This document shows positions 22,806 to 36,426 of a DNA stretch of 64,000 bases, one piece after another. The stretch spans positions 24,169,021 through 24,233,020 of the forward strand of contig OX387602.1 in the NCBI GenBank assembly GCA_947568835.1, given 5' to 3'. Under the pieces are notes generated by a model, which did no database searches, had not been told where the DNA came from, and saw only the letters and a program-made list of their open reading frames with translations. The position numbers and the translations under genes were made by a program. This stretch comes from Protonemura montana. Taxonomy: Eukaryota; Arthropoda; Insecta; Plecoptera; Nemouridae. Position 1 is the stretch's first letter. Each line of letters starts with the position of its first letter.

Positions 22806-23191
22806 TGTTCTTAAATCTACTTCGGTGGCCGCGCCTGTCTCTGTCCCACGTGCTTTTTTTTCAAGTTTCCATTATGTCCAAGACAGATCAAAATTGGTCC
22901 CAGCAGGTCCCAGTCCATGGTAGACATGGAATAATTTTCTAGACCTTACAGAAACCATTAACAAACGCATAGATTTCCAGAAACATCTTATTTCAATCAA
23001 ATGGTATGAAGTGTACGCACAATACCTACTAGTTTTAAATTTTCACCTGCGCTGCTGCAGTGCGCGACCGCACACAGTGAGGTGACTGACAGACATCATC
23101 TGCCAAGTAACTACCAAGTTTCCTGACTTGACATAATTTTAATTTAGGTTTTGGAGGAAACTGTGTAATATTTTGGATTGGTCAACCAACT
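22806..23191. other. Upstream flank and 5' UTR of PITHD1
   Basis: No repeat or open frame of note. It must contain the PITHD1 promoter and 5' UTR, but no TATA box or clear initiator was seen. Confidence 0.4.
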
Positions 23192-24363
23192 ATGTCTGGC
23201 AATCATACGTGTGAAGGTGATCATGATCACGACGAGAGTCCAGAAATGGGGTTACAGTACAGTTTGTATGCAAAAATAGATACAGCTAACCTAGAATGTT
23301 TGAACGAGGCTGTGGATGGTTCGGCTAAAAATGTGTTCAAGCCTTGGGAAGAGAGAATGAACTTTGAAAAGGTAGGTTGATCAGCTAGAGAATCTTCAAG
23401 TTCACATCTCTAAAAACCTATTCGTCGTCATTTCTAATGGCACATATTTTTTTCTATCAACGTGATGGCCGAATGGATTTTTTTCTGTTGACCTAACATT
23501 TCTACAACATACTTTATTCCTCGCCTACAGTATGTTGAGAGCGATTCAGATGAAGAACTGATATTCAATATTCCGTAAGTTTATTTGCAATCAGTTAACT
23601 ATTATAAGATATCGTGATTTATTATAAGACCTACAATAGGAATATTTATTTTAATTCTTATTTTATTTCAGATTCACTGGGAATGTTAAATTGAAAGGAG
23701 TAGTAATTATTGGAGGAGATCAAGACTCCCATCCATCACAATTAAAGTTGTAAGTAATTTACATTATGTACTTACAAATTACACATACATACAAACATAC
23801 ATACAAATTTACACACAATCTATTTACATTATTCGGTTTACAGATTAAAGAACATAATTCTGTTTATTCATATTATTGATTGTGGGCTTTAAAAATTACA
23901 GGTTTAAAAACCGGCCCCACATGACATTTGATGATGTGCACAGCTGTGCTGACCAAGAATTTGAGTTGCATCCTGACCGCACGGGGACAATCGAATACAG
24001 CACAAAGTATGTTTAAATTCTAATAATCAAAGCTTTTGATTATTATTATTGATTATTATTATTTTCAAAGCTTTTGAATGAAAGTTTTATTCTAAAGACA
24101 CTTGTTGTTAAAACTGGTCATGTGGATCGTTTTATATGATGTTTTTCAACAGAGTAGTCAAGTTTTCGTCTGTCCATCACTTGACGCTGTACTTCCCAAG
24201 AAACTTTGGCTGTGACACCACAACAATTTACTACATAGGCTTGAGAGGAGAATTCACCGAGGCCCATCGACACGGAGTTACAATTTGCACGTATGAAGCG
24301 AAACCTAACATATCCGACCATAAAACAAATACAACGGATGTTGTTTCTCATCATGTCTCGTAA
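23192..24363 (+). CDS. PITHD1: PITH domain-containing protein 1
   Basis: The PITH domain is a jelly-roll fold also found in the thioredoxin-like protein TXNL1, where it binds the proteasome. Human PITHD1 is linked to the proteasome and to gene regulation. Exons: 23192-23371, 23531-23574, 23672-23749, 23902-24006, 24153-24363; total 618 bases, 205 residues against 211 in human. Seen: a His/Asp-rich start (GDHDHDESPE), LECLNEA, FKPWEER, FNIPFTGNVKLKG, DSHPSQLKL, NFGCDTTTIYYIGLRGEF and ATICTYEA-like GVTICTYEA. All introns are GT-AG. AATAAA at 24650-24655 is the likely polyadenylation signal. A cryptic donor overlaps the stop codon (TC|GTAAGA) but is probably not used, because the reading through TAA matches the family length. 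Confidence 0.95.
24015..24078 (+). repeat. ATT-rich simple repeat flanked by a short direct repeat, PITHD1 intron 4
   Basis: Two copies of a near-palindromic word (TCAAAGCTTTTGA) flank interrupted (ATT)n repeats. This looks like a slippage-prone microsatellite with no evident function. Confidence 0.5.
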
Positions 24364-25486
24364 GAACAGAAATTTGGTTTTTATCTTCATGAAAGGTTTC
24401 TGCCTAAATTGTAATTGAATTAACATGACATTTTCTTTTTAAGTTGGTTATATTTATTTAAACAAATTATATATTGAGATGTGCAAATATCTACCTGCAT
24501 TGCCATGTTAAATAAGTTCATTTATTTTTCTCTTGAACAGGTGAAAACATGTAAGCAGTGCCATCTAAACTATTTTTTTTTTCACACAACCTTTTTTGTT
24601 ACTTTCATATCTCTTGGGTGATACCGAGATTGCTTGATGGTTGTCGATCAATAAACTTCCATATGTTCTATTGTCACCATCGGCAGCAATCGCAGACACC
24701 GATCAAGGTGTAGTTGTGGGCATCAGAAACAAAAATCTTAAAGTTACAGTGCAGGTATCTATTACCTAACGTAAAGAATAAATGTAAATATTGAAATCAT
24801 ATATATTTCCACTAACACATGAAGTTTTTATGAAGTTTATTGAAGCTAAACAATTCCCTGTACATTATTTTTGTATTACAAGGTATGAGTCCCTCTTTAG
24901 TGGTTCTGGTTCCTACATAGTCCATAGTAAAGATAGGTACATAGTATGAAATGAACACTCAAGGCAAACATTTTATGGAAAGAAATTTATCGTCTGTTAT
25001 AGGTATTGTAACTTGTAAGCGCATACATTTTTCTTATATCTAGCAAGTCTTTCACATTTCTAAAAAAGCATTAATCACATTGGGTATAAAATTATTGAAC
25101 ACTTGAGAATTTGTAATTTTGTAGCTTTTGTAGCATGCATCTTCGAAGATGAGGATTGAGGACAAAATACTCATAAAAATAACAATACTTGGAGAATGAA
25201 CTAAACATTAATGACAACTATTCAACTGCTCTATTATTTTGTTAACACACAAAATTTTACAGCCAAGGACTTGAGGTTTTGGAATTCCTGTGTAGGCAAG
25301 TCCATTGGTGTAAAGCTAGCGTTAACAATTGCAAGCATGTGCGGAGAATTTCAAGGTCTGGGCAATGTTAAGGCAATTTGTTTCAACGGCAGTTAGGATC
25401 GGTACAGATACAAGATTGAAGCCAGCTGGTAGGAGTGGGTGATTTTATTAGACCAGCCTGTAACCACGGAGCAATCACCTCAAATG
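24364..25486. other. Convergent 3' flanks of PITHD1 and the tubulin glycylase gene
   Basis: AATAAA (24650-24655) serves PITHD1. TTTATT at 25444-25449 gives AATAAA on the minus strand about 40 bases past the glycylase stop. No other gene was seen. Confidence 0.5.
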
Positions 25487-28400
25487 TTATCCTAATGTTG
25501 ATTCTGATGGTGCTGGATGTGATACAATGGGCGATGGAAGAGAACTTAGGGCCATTATCAAGCTTTCTTTAGCGGTCATACCGTTTTGCAAGCTTTGCAT
25601 GCTCTTCAGGCTCATTCCAACGGCATAAAAATTTTCTATGGACCGTGAATTGTTGGCCAACTTTTGTGTACTTTTCTGCCTAATAATAGGCAATCCTGGC
25701 CTGCTTGGAATGCTTTTCTCCAAAACACTGCTATATACTTGTGGACTAAGTCCTATCCGTATTCTTGGACACTTTGCGCTCTTCTCAAGTTTTTTGGTAA
25801 AAAATTCATCGTTTATTTTCAAATCCAAAAAGGACGGCTGCCTTTTTGTGTCATCTTTTGTGTTCTTTGATATATCTCTAGCATCTTGTTCTTGAAGTAA
25901 TGTCTTTGACAATGTTTCCATGAGTTCTTGACTTTTGGTTTTGTTACTCACTAAAATGTCTTTCCCTGTTTGGTTTTGAGTGAGTTTCGCCACAATGTCA
26001 CTTATCGTTGGCTTGTAACTGAAATGATCATCCCAGTTCATCGTTCGTGAATATGGGTAACTGGTTGGTTCGATAGCGGCATATTCATTTTCAGTCAGCT
26101 GTTTGATTTTTGTCAGGAGCTCGTGGCTGCTGAGTTGCATTTGATCCAATTTCTCAGACAAAAGGTCACCAGGGTTTTTGAGAATGGAATGATCAATTCT
26201 GATGTTAGAGAGTTTCCTTTCACTTTGGTGGAAATATTTGCTTAATATCTTCAAACTGACATCAGAGTACAATTTTTTTGCTTCGTTTTCTGGTGGTTCG
26301 TTTGTTTCTACTTTGGTGGCAAAATCTAATTTTGGTTTCTTCAATAAATTTTCAAAATTTTTATTTGATGTAGGAGATTCTGTTGACAAAGGGTCTTCTT
26401 GAATGTTTGTGGGACTCAAACTGTCTGTTGAGGAAGTAATTTCCTTTGTTGAGGCAGTATCAGTTTCTTTTTCTTGGTCATCGTTCACACTGCTTTTAGG
26501 ACTAAGACTTTCTGGTGTAAAACTTAATTTTTTAGGGGAGTTACTTCCAGAGCTGCTACTTTCAGAGGGCTCTGAGATATTTTCTGCAAGGCTTTCTAGA
26601 GACGATATTAGCAGTGATCCGCGTTGCTTGGCCTTGTTTTTCGTAATGCGGTCTTGTGAAAAATCACTCCTCCACTTAGCATTTGGTTTGTTGTATGCTT
26701 GATGAGAAAGACAGTCTCGAAAGTCCTCTTCTTGATAGTCATCTTCAATTGTGAATCCTCTAACTTGTGGTTTACTTACTTTTTTCCCTTTTTTTGTTGA
26801 TTTTGTGGATTTCTTCGCATTCTTTTTTGCCTTCTTTTTAGGAGTTAACTGCTTTTCTTTCGCCACCGTTCCCGCTTCATTCTTCTCATGAACGGGGTAA
26901 ACCTTCTTCTCCTGCTTTGATTTTACTTCCGGTTCTACCAATGTACTTCGGGTTGCTTTGTCAAGATGCCGAGCCAAATCCTCAATCAGGTCGACCACAA
27001 TTGGTCCAACATAGCGCTTGATCTTTGCTTTGGCCTGTGTTTGAGTACTTGCCAGAATATCTCCATCTTCCGAGTTTTCTCTCTTGTGAGACTTCTTTTT
27101 AGAGTGGGTGTTGGCTTTGCCAATCTTCTGGCCTCGAACTGCCAGACTGACTCCTAGGTACGGTGGAGCGGGAGGAATGTGCTGCTTGTAGACCATTTCG
27201 AACATGCCCGTACTTGCATTTCTGTCGCTTCTGCGATCCACCACAACTAGAATTACCAACAGAGAATTACTAGCAAATTAATACATTTCTAGGAACCTGA
27301 AAATTATACACAAAAAAACATGGGGAAAAGTGAAGTTGTAAGAGCTAATTACCAATGCTTAGACTGCCTGACTGAACTGGGTGCAAGAGCGTACCTTTGA
27401 TGACGTCCTCGAGGCACTGGGCACACATCCGAGCGGTCACGCTGGTGCTGGGAGCCATGCAGGGACATGAGTTGATCTCGATCAGCCAAGGACTGAAGTC
27501 CTCAGTGAGCATGAAGTCGGCACCAAACAGTTCAAAGCAGTTGAGCCGTCGGTCCATGTGTTCCTGTGATGCCAGCAACGTGCCGATGATTCCCTCCCTC
27601 ATGCCAGGATAGATGAGTTCGTCCCAGATTTCCCCATGGCCAATGCCTCTGCAAGGAGAGGAACTTGGTTACCAAATTTAGTCTAGCTAGATTACCAATT
27701 TTTTATTAGGTCATGGAGGTTAGATATGTCACTCGTAATGTTCTAGGCTTTATCTGAATTTTTTTTTCTGCAATTTTCAATAATCTTGTGGAATGTCTAG
27801 GTTGCTGAAACCCTTGGTGGTATCACCGATTCTTTAATTTCACAAGTTCACAATTGCGGAACCGTGTTTTTTACTGTATTTAAGATGCTTTCAGTTTTAG
27901 CAAATATTGCATTCACTAGTTGATTTACTGCAAGAACTATAATATTTTGTGCTGTTCTAAAACCATGAAGAAGAGGTTTTATAATCCTTACTTCAAGTAT
28001 GTCTTGAAAGTGTAACAGTCCCACATGTTTTCGTCTGGGAGGTCTGCACTCTCACGGATTCCGTTCTTGTACCTTGCTTGTATGGCATTGTTGCATAGAT
28101 GCACCGACTCGTGCATGTTCTTTAAATTGAATGTCTGCGAGCAAAATCTCAGATAACTTTCTCTGAAATTCAAACATAGTAAAGTATACAATAGTAAACA
28201 TATAGTTAGTAATTCCAACCATTGTTTTGCGCAGCAATATAAGCATGAAAGTAGTTGGACATGTTTGGGGAAAAAAACTCACTTGTACATCCAAATTGTT
28301 AATGGATTTGCAGATGTAACAAGGAACCACTGACGAATGTCGAATTTGGTGTTGTGAATCAGTAGAGGATGTTCTGCAAAGCGTAAATGTTGTTACTCGC

Positions 28401-31400
28401 ACTATAATTAACCAGGCACCTTGCTAAGTTCTTAGAAGTCAGCAAGATCGTTAAAGCATGAATGCATGACTCAACTACATCATACCAATATATTTCTGCA
28501 CGACATATCGGGTTTCTTTCATTATGGCAGGGTTGACTTTGCTGAGGATGTCTTCAAGCTTGTTCATGAGAATAATACCTCTGCCTCTAGACTTGTTTCC
28601 AGGCTTCACAATCCAAATATTGAGCATTCCGTCAAGACCCAGTTGCGGCCAATATTTCCTTAGCCTTTGCATGGTTAACTTGACCCTCGTGTACAGCTCC
28701 TAGAATGATTTTAAATAACATCAGCCAAGTGTTAATTTATTACTGGACAATTTTTTTGCTAGTTGTGAGCAAAACTGCTGTTATAATACCCACTCTGAAG
28801 GAAATGCTTTCATTGCCAGTGCTAAGAACATGGTTGCCTGTTGTTATCATGTAGAAGCAGGTGAGGAACTGGTCCCACTGGTGTTCCCAAATGCGTTCCC
28901 CTTCGAGCTTGTCGATGTCCTCATGAGCTTGTGTGCTCATGTATCCTTGGAGGCGGGCCATAGCAAACTCAACCACCGTAACCGGAATCTACGCAGTTAT
29001 GGATACGTAGAGATTGTTAATAGGAGTACGTTTCCAGGGTGCATGTTATCAGTTGCATCCAATTTTTTGTTTCAGACATTGATATTTTAATTTTAAACAT
29101 TTTATTAAAAAGACATTTAAAGAATTCTAATGTTTTGTAGGCTAGCTTCAAGTATCAGAATTAGTTTAGTAGGGACTTAGTTTAATGAGTTAAGTGGGAA
29201 TGAGTTTCGAATTAGTTAAGGTAAGTTTAGAAGAATACCAATTGGTTATATTTGAAACAATTTTAGTAATTCAAATATGCAGTTGAAGGGGCCATTGAGG
29301 CAATGGCATGATTGAACATGGCATTGCTGCAAAAAACTGTGTACCCCGTGCAACCAGGCATAGGTGTATTTACCCGGCCATCCGGCGAGCAGATGCCCTT
29401 CTCCCCACGCACTTCGAATGTTGTTATGAGCCAGTTGAGAAGGCTGATGCACGCAGTTAGGTAATAGTCGTTTTTGAACGCTGTCAGTTCGTCCCCTGGG
29501 CCGATGTTGTAGCAACGCGGGAATAGGATCTGCGATACCCCAGTCTCACAGTACCAATGCATTTGCTGCAGGTAGCTGCATAGACCAACCTGCCGAACCC
29601 GGTGAAGAAAACACACTTTATTCAGCAACGGATACTTACTGTGAATGGTTCACCGTCAGGAATAATTTCAAATATTCATTTGTATGTCCGAATTCGATAG
29701 TAGGTATTTATTCATCCACTGTTTTGGGTTACAGTGAATTTCTGAAGGGGACCCTACAGCAACGATAAAATTCAGTAAATTGTTGTCCCCCACAGGGATG
29801 AATCAGTGAAATGGCATATGCAGAGGAATTCGCTGTTACACCAGATTGATTTCCCAAACTCATGTTCTTAAGTTGTTTGGGACATAAATTTATTCTTAGA
29901 ATGTTTCGGTGGAAGTTAACACCTAGATATGATATTAATGTTGCCGATAATTACTTTGGTAGTGAAATAAGCACGAGGAAATCGATTAACGATTTGCTTC
30001 TTGGGTAAATCCTTCCAGTCAATGGAGTCACTTCTCATGCTCCAGAAGAAATTGATTGGCGCCTGACGCAGCAGTCTGGCAATAAGAACGGAGTCTGACT
30101 TCTTGGCGCTTGCTATGGTCGTGTGACTGGCGATTTCTTGTGGTGCCATCGAGATGTCATCTAAAAAGAACATAAAACTGAGCCCCTTGCTTTCGTAGGG
30201 GAAAGTCCTAGTATTTACCATGACACACAAATATTCTTGAAGTGTTTGTAAACGCTGGTGTTCTTGACATAGGCGTCTCCTAGCCAAAATCACGTTAACA
30301 AAGAAAGTAACTATGAAATTAGAGTTATTTCCAGTGAGATACTAAATCAGGTCCAGATTTCGTATTACTGCTTATGTTATTTCATGATTCTTGTTCTGTA
30401 TATATATACCAATGAAGAGCATGCATTCGCGTTTCTTTGCAAGATCCATAAGACATTTTAGATAACGTATTCCGCAAAAATGACAAAGACTAGGCGCATT
30501 TTTGCACGAACACGAAGGAGAAGGGAAACCAATTTTCGTAGTTACAGAGCACAGTGTTTACCGATTGACGGACTCTGCGATTTAATTAAATCGAATTGCA
30601 TGGGAAGTTAGCGAATCTTCACGTTAACGAGTAGAACGTGTTAGATACATGCTACACCTGGGACGGGAACGGGAACGTGTTTGGATTCGCACCGTTGTCG
30701 TCATCGCAAGCAGTAGACGGGCCCTTAGGTATCAACGTCTTCTTTCTTTTCGCGCGAGGCGGCAAGGTCTTTTCAATCCATCCCCTTTGCTTCAGCGAGT
30801 CGCGAATGGAAGGGAACGAGCCGATCATAGCGAACACTTTGTGCTCCTGGAAAAAACCCGGAAGGGAATGTGTTTGTAAAAGTGTTCCGTTGACCTCGTC
30901 TATCATCGAGTCGCGTGCCAGTCTGGTATATGGAGACAAGAAATCACTCGGCTTTCCACCAAGGCGATTGGAAATTCTGATAGAGGTCTGCAATAAAACG
31001 CGCAAAATGTCATCTTGTCAGATTTCTGCACGTAAGTCTAGTTGGGGTTGGGGTATCGACCTAGTTCGCTTATGACCTACTGAATTGGACGCGTCTATTT
31101 TTAGTTTACCTTTTGTAAGCTTATTGATTAATGATTCGTAGATAATGGTGCACCTAATTCTAAACTCGGAAACATGCAATCCATTAACTCCATGCCGTTG
31201 GAAATGGTGGATCATGCCATGTTCGAATTGTTTGTAGAACTTGTTGGGTTGAATTTATTTTTAGCGGTTTTCGAGAATGAAATTCGAAATTTCCCTGTAA
31301 AAAGAACTTTCTATGGAGAAAGGAGGCCAAGAAAATGTTTGGAGATCAAATTTAATCTTTTTTGTTTTACTAGACCATAACTTTGGTTTGCCGAACACCA

Positions 31401-31824
31401 AACTGCAAATAACATGAAGTCATGAGAACCCTTGCCGAACTGAATATTTGTGGAGGTGCGTGAAGTTTTCTACATGGATGACGACAGCATCCGTGCGTTC
31501 GTAACCATACAGGCACTTTCCACTTACCCTAACCGCTTTGTCCACCTTGTTCTTGATATCCCTCAATCTGTCGCATGCCACCTGACTCTTTGCAGCCCAC
31601 GCCGCGCTCGTGGGTTCGGCCATCCGCTTCCTCCGCGAGTGTCCACCACTGTCACCGCCGTCCACGTTAATTGATTTGTAAGACGAATGCGGCCGCGAGA
31701 GCTGCTTCCTGCCGTCCGTAGTAATCGAAAATTGCGAGAATTTAGATTCAGGTGTTCCATTGATTCGATTCAAACTCGAGTCCCTTTCCTCCGGCTGTAA
31801 GGTGTTGACCGAAGCACCCAGCAT
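25487..31824 (-). CDS. TTLL3: Tubulin glycylase, TTLL3/TTLL8 type
   Basis: An ATP-grasp ligase that adds the initiating glycine to glutamate side chains of tubulin tails in cilia and flagella. Exons (minus): 31824-31528, 30846-30693, 30160-29955, 29589-29374, 28988-28794, 28699-28486, 28373-28283, 28162-27992, 27648-27395, 27246-25487; total 3558 bases, 1185 residues, phases consistent. Seen: KVFAMIG...RGWIEK (N-terminal), FFPRCY-like [25 protein letters not shown] (ATP-binding), [55 protein letters not shown] (catalytic Glu/Asn) and DRRSDRN. The last exon adds a ~560-residue Lys/Ser/Glu-rich disordered tail. Less certain: the donor at 30693 and the start ATG. TTLL3 and TTLL8 cannot be separated by eye; the symbol is the closest choice. 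Confidence 0.9.
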
Positions 31825-32199
31825 AACTCCAAACCCGATGTTTCCCAACCCTAGTTGAATCGAAATCACACCTCAGACCAAAAAAAATTAACTATCCATA
31901 GTAACTAAATTATATTTAAAAAACACCCCAAAGCATTCTTATCTGCTTTGAGGAAATGTTAGACACCGTTGCTTTCGGCTTTCCATTGTTAGCACTGGCT
32001 GACTAACTAGCACGCGCTCCGTCCCCTGTTTAACACGTAAATCGGCTGCTTGCTATGCTGTCGGGGCAGGGTGCTCTCGGTGCCGACGCGTGCAGCCTGC
32101 GAGTGCTGCGAGCCTTCTAAGCGACCCCGATGCCGCCGCGAGCTACCGGGAGCGTCGTGACACGCGCGCCGTGACCTGAATAAATAATGGTTCTGGTAG

Positions 32200-32232
<33 letters not shown>

Positions 32233-32240
32233 TCTAGTTA
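31825..32240 (-). promoter_or_regulatory. CpG-rich 5' flank of the tubulin glycylase gene with (GAC)n
   Basis: Between the first coding exon and about 32240 the sequence becomes GC- and CpG-rich (31990-32170) and ends with about ten GAC/ACG triplets (32200-32232). It is the likely promoter and 5' UTR of the glycylase gene. No gene in the other orientation was recognised. Confidence 0.4.
32200..32232 (+). repeat. (ACG)n trinucleotide microsatellite
   Basis: About ten perfect ACG units in the CpG-rich flank of the glycylase gene. Confidence 0.85.
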
Positions 32241-34638
32241 TATGTGTATACTTCGTATGGGAAAACGAAATTTGTTTTACTCTGTAGGTACACCGTGGCT
32301 AGAAGATCGATTTGTGAACGTTTATCTTTCAGGTGCAGGGTGGGCTGACGCATGCAGTTTACGGATAGACGAGTCGTTAATGATTGTCATGCTCAAGGCT
32401 TCGAGCTCTTTACTATCGATAATAGCTGTTCAATGATATCTCACAGTGGTTTGTGGGGGGAATGGGGAGAGGGAGACGTGTATTTGGGGGAATATAAAAC
32501 AGTTTGGTTTAGCCATTGTTTGACAAAGCGATATCGATTCAGCTAGTCTGTATTCAGAACTTAAGCACAAATTAGTTTAACATCATGTTCTATACTTTGT
32601 GTGAAAAGGGACCTTTTCTTCTTATCTTCTTTATTTTTCGGGTTCTTACTTCTTATATTTTATTTTAATAGAATATTGTCCAAATGTACTTATTCCACAG
32701 GCTGGTCCAGGAAACCAGGGGATACTCCTCGATAATAAGAAAAATATTTTTTGCATCAGATGCTCTCTTTTCCTTCTCAAAAGACGAATCTGTGGAGAGG
32801 CGCGCTCGCGAATGAATGAAATTATTTGGCCACGTGATGCACTTGGTGATCAAATTCAAGTTAGGTTGGGTATCGGCTCCGTAAGGCATGCCCCCCCCCC
32901 CAACCCCTAAATCCAAAGAATGTCGTTTTGGTGGAGGGAGGAAAATGTGAGATCGGAATTTGGTGTGGGGTTTGGGACTTGGTGGGGGAAAATCTCCCCA
33001 TGCCCTATAAGGCTTGGAAGCTTATATTTTGGGCCAGCGGAACTAGTCATATCCGAGAGTTGGCAATGGGCACCGTATTTTTTTTTCTTATCACAAAAGG
33101 TACACTAGAAAAGGTACTGCATTACTATGGTATTTGTAATTTTTATTGGCTACTGATAAGTTCATTGTAATTGTATAGGCCTTATATTCTAGTATAGATT
33201 TGTATAGGTAGGTAATGTTGTACAAAATATAATAAAATCCTAATAATACTACTACCAACTACTACTTCTAATAATAATAGTAGTATAGAGTTGTATATAG
33301 AATTGAGGCTGTGTGAGATTCGGAATACATTCACTGACTGCCCCGAGGTGTGTCATCGTCCATTCATCAAGCTTCATTACGTCAGTAATATGACATTAAG
33401 GTGTTATATTATAGGGGTAACTGCATATGAACCGAGCTGAGGACGAGAAACCCAGTAAGTCTTACTCTTGTCGAAGAGCACCAAGAGGGTCATCTTTTGC
33501 TAAACTCCAGATGCTCGACACTTTTCAACTAACTTCAATAATTTCATTCTCTCTCCCGTACAGAACTTTTCAAGTTTTATACGGATTAATAGTTTTCCAA
33601 GTTCCTATTATGATAATATCTTTAATGGTAATCCACTCAATATCTGACTAACCATTTGACTAGGTAAACCCAAATTTTCTTAACATCAATGTCAGTAATC
33701 GTATGAGAACCATTGTTTCCAGCATTTCTTTGTCATCTATACGTTTAGGGACTTTTGAGGATGCATTAGGATTTTGAAGTGGTTTAAACCAGAGTTCCTC
33801 CATGGTTTCACCAGAGGCCCACCAGAAGGCACCCACCCACCCCCAATTTCGCGATAGGCCTGAATGTAGGCTGTCAAATAATTTTGAGTAAGAGAATGGC
33901 ATACATTTCTCAAGTGAATTTTGGGGTGGGACGTATCATACTAGGTCATTGAAAGTCGTTGGAGTGTCTTTTAATGACCGCTGCCTATTTTACTATTTCC
34001 ATTACTATTTCCATTTGTACTATTTCTACCATGCCCACGGCAAGTCAGAAGATTGAAATTCTTAGTTTATTATTTGCTAATAGGTAGCGCGTAACACAGC
34101 TCTTCTCTTACGTACGTTTACTTGCTGCTAGAGAGCAGCACTAGGCTCTCGACCGACAGGGCCCTGGTTGGTGCATTATATTTCATGAGCATGGCGATCA
34201 AGAAACTCCCGGTAACGTCAGCCCCGTCAGGCCAGATCAGTGCCGAGGTCGGCCCACCTGCATCAGTTGTGTGCCATGGCGGAGTGATACCTGAAAATGC
34301 AGATTTCGTGATTTTACTCTGGAAGCTTTTAGCACCAAAAAGATTCTTCCATTACCAGTGGATGATATAAGACAAATCAATGTGTAATGTATAAACGAAG
34401 AACCGAAATTTAAATTACTTTCATTACAACGCTCATTTTATTTCTGAACTATTTTCCTTTGCGTTGCTACCTTGCACTGATGATTTTACCGGCTGTTATT
34501 TGACATGAAGTCAAAATGGCGCTGTTGTGTGTATTATGTACGTTGTTGTGGACATGATAATGTTGAAGATAACATTTTATTCAAGTGTTACTTAAATTTA
34601 AGTGCTTCCATCTGAAGGCATCTAAAACATGCTTGCTC
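32241..34638. other. Intergenic DNA without recognised genes
   Basis: Only short chance frames were seen. A run of C lies at 32891-32901 and a TA/AT-rich stretch with ACTACT repeats at 33230-33300. Confidence 0.5.
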
Positions 34639-35311
34639 TTAAACAGTGATTACGTTGCTTTTTATTTCCTTTGGTCGTATTAGAAAATTATTTTTGGCTC
34701 TGGTAATTGTGTTACCTATGTCCCACCTGAGGAATGTGTATAATTGAGGCATAACTCGACGTATGGCCGAAATTTTTGGTGTTTTATTCGTGAGCTGAGA
34801 CTGATAATGTGTACTACGTGAACCGAGCAAATGGGATAAATTCTGATTCGCGGTTTCTCGTGCTGGAATGTTATATAGGTTAACATAAATATAAACAGGA
34901 CTATCTAGTGAACGAAATCGCTGTGCCATCAGGTATCTGGATCCGTTTTCGAGGATCTCCTTCCTGGAAGTATGGCCTTTAATGAGGTAAGTTACTGAAG
35001 TCAAATGCTCCCGCTGTAAATTGAAAAAATCTCAACATTCTTGATCAAAGAATTATTTGTTTTGTGACCTGTTGAAAATATCCATAGTCCTCATAGTTGG
35101 ATTGTGATTCATTTTCTGACGTTTGTTTAACAAATTGGGTATGCCAGATTCTTGTCGATACGTAACTGCCCTTCTCTAACTGGGAATTGTTGAATTGCTG
35201 GTTGTGGTTTACCTCTAGAAAGGGGCAGTTATAAGGAGTCTTTGATCTTATTAAGTGAGATCTACTTTGCCACATTGTTTGGTGGACATATTCTGGACTT
35301 GCCCTGGACAT
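34639..35311 (-). CDS. Candidate two-exon gene of unknown function
   Basis: I do not recognise this protein. Two adjacent minus-strand frames, 35311-35069 (81 codons) and 35013-34639 (125 codons with stop), can be joined in phase 0 across a 55-base interval. That interval begins GTCACA, ends TTTCAATTTACAG and contains a pyrimidine-rich tract. The joined product would have 205 residues, rich in Ser, Asn, Gln, Tyr and Arg, with no signal peptide or membrane segment. Alternative ends exist: good donors at 34727/34726 (CTCAG|GTGGGA) and near 34716 (ATAG|GTAACA) could lead to further exons. The intron is shorter than any other in this window. It may be a real gene, a retroelement remnant or chance. 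Confidence 0.3.
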
Positions 35312-35335
35312 GAGCCAGCAGTCCGATTCATTCTT

Positions 35336-36426
35336 TGGTTAGAGAAAAAGCAAAGAAAATGCCAAAAAAATGTTCGGCCTCGACCAGTGTCTTCAACACT
35401 AGGGCGGTGAGTGTCCACCTATTCGCGTTCTAGATGTTAAAAATGGTACGTTTTCTGAGGTGTCTAATTTTTATGACAAAAACCATATCGTAAATACATA
35501 AACCTAACAGGTATTAATCGTGGTCTCTCCCGAAGTTATCTTCGACATTCGCTTGTATAGTCGTTTGTTAGGTAACTGGTAATTCAATTCAACCCTAATT
35601 AAAACACTTCCCCCATCCCACCGATATAATAATTAAATAGACAATGGGATTAACAACCTAATGTTATGTCCCTCTTTCAACGACATGGGATTGAGACATA
35701 GTATCAACGACAAAAAACTAAAAAGCAGATCGTTGCTGAATAATAACGCGAGAATACGAGAAATATGAAACCCTATCGATTTTATTAACCGCATTAAAAT
35801 TGCTTTGCTATCTTCTTACCAATGAAACTAAACGTGTCTATGATTGCCGACTGGTAGGTAGTACGGCTTGATTTTGAAACCAGGGCACTTATTAGAAGCG
35901 GTTCATGATCCGAAAAAAAAAGATTTCAAATTTCATGTTGGGGAAAGAAATCACGTCAACATTACCGAAATTTTAGCCGCAATGAAGCTGAGCGCACATA
36001 TATTTCTTTGGGTCAGGATATAAATTTACCAGACGTACAAAATTAAATTCCAAATCTTGTTCAATCGACAATCACTACTACGTTTTTAGTCAATTACACA
36101 TCTAATCAACAATCTTTGTCATACAAGTTTGTCATCTTTTTAATAAAATAAATATATAACAAAATGTATGCTTATCTCTGGAATGCGTCAGAGTGATGCA
36201 TACATGTAATATATCCACTCTAGATTAGAAATGTGGTGCTAGAAAATACCCAATCTCGTGCGACTAGTCGCTATTTTGCCTTGTGAGGGTACAACTTCCA
36301 TCTGGTTACAGAAATCAGAAATCAATATCAAGGTAGTGAGTTCTCACACGAAGTGTCTGGAGCGCCAATAATCGCTCATTTGATTTTGGTTTCGGCAATC
36401 TGCTGGGGAAACGAAGTGCGTACACA
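35336..36426. other. AT-rich intergenic DNA
   Basis: No gene, repeat or motif was recognised. Confidence 0.5.

Noticed and set aside
24359..24540. Extra PITHD1 exon using a donor that overlaps the stop codon and the acceptor at about 24540
   Set aside because: The product ending at TAA 24361 already matches the family length; the downstream exon would add unrelated residues.
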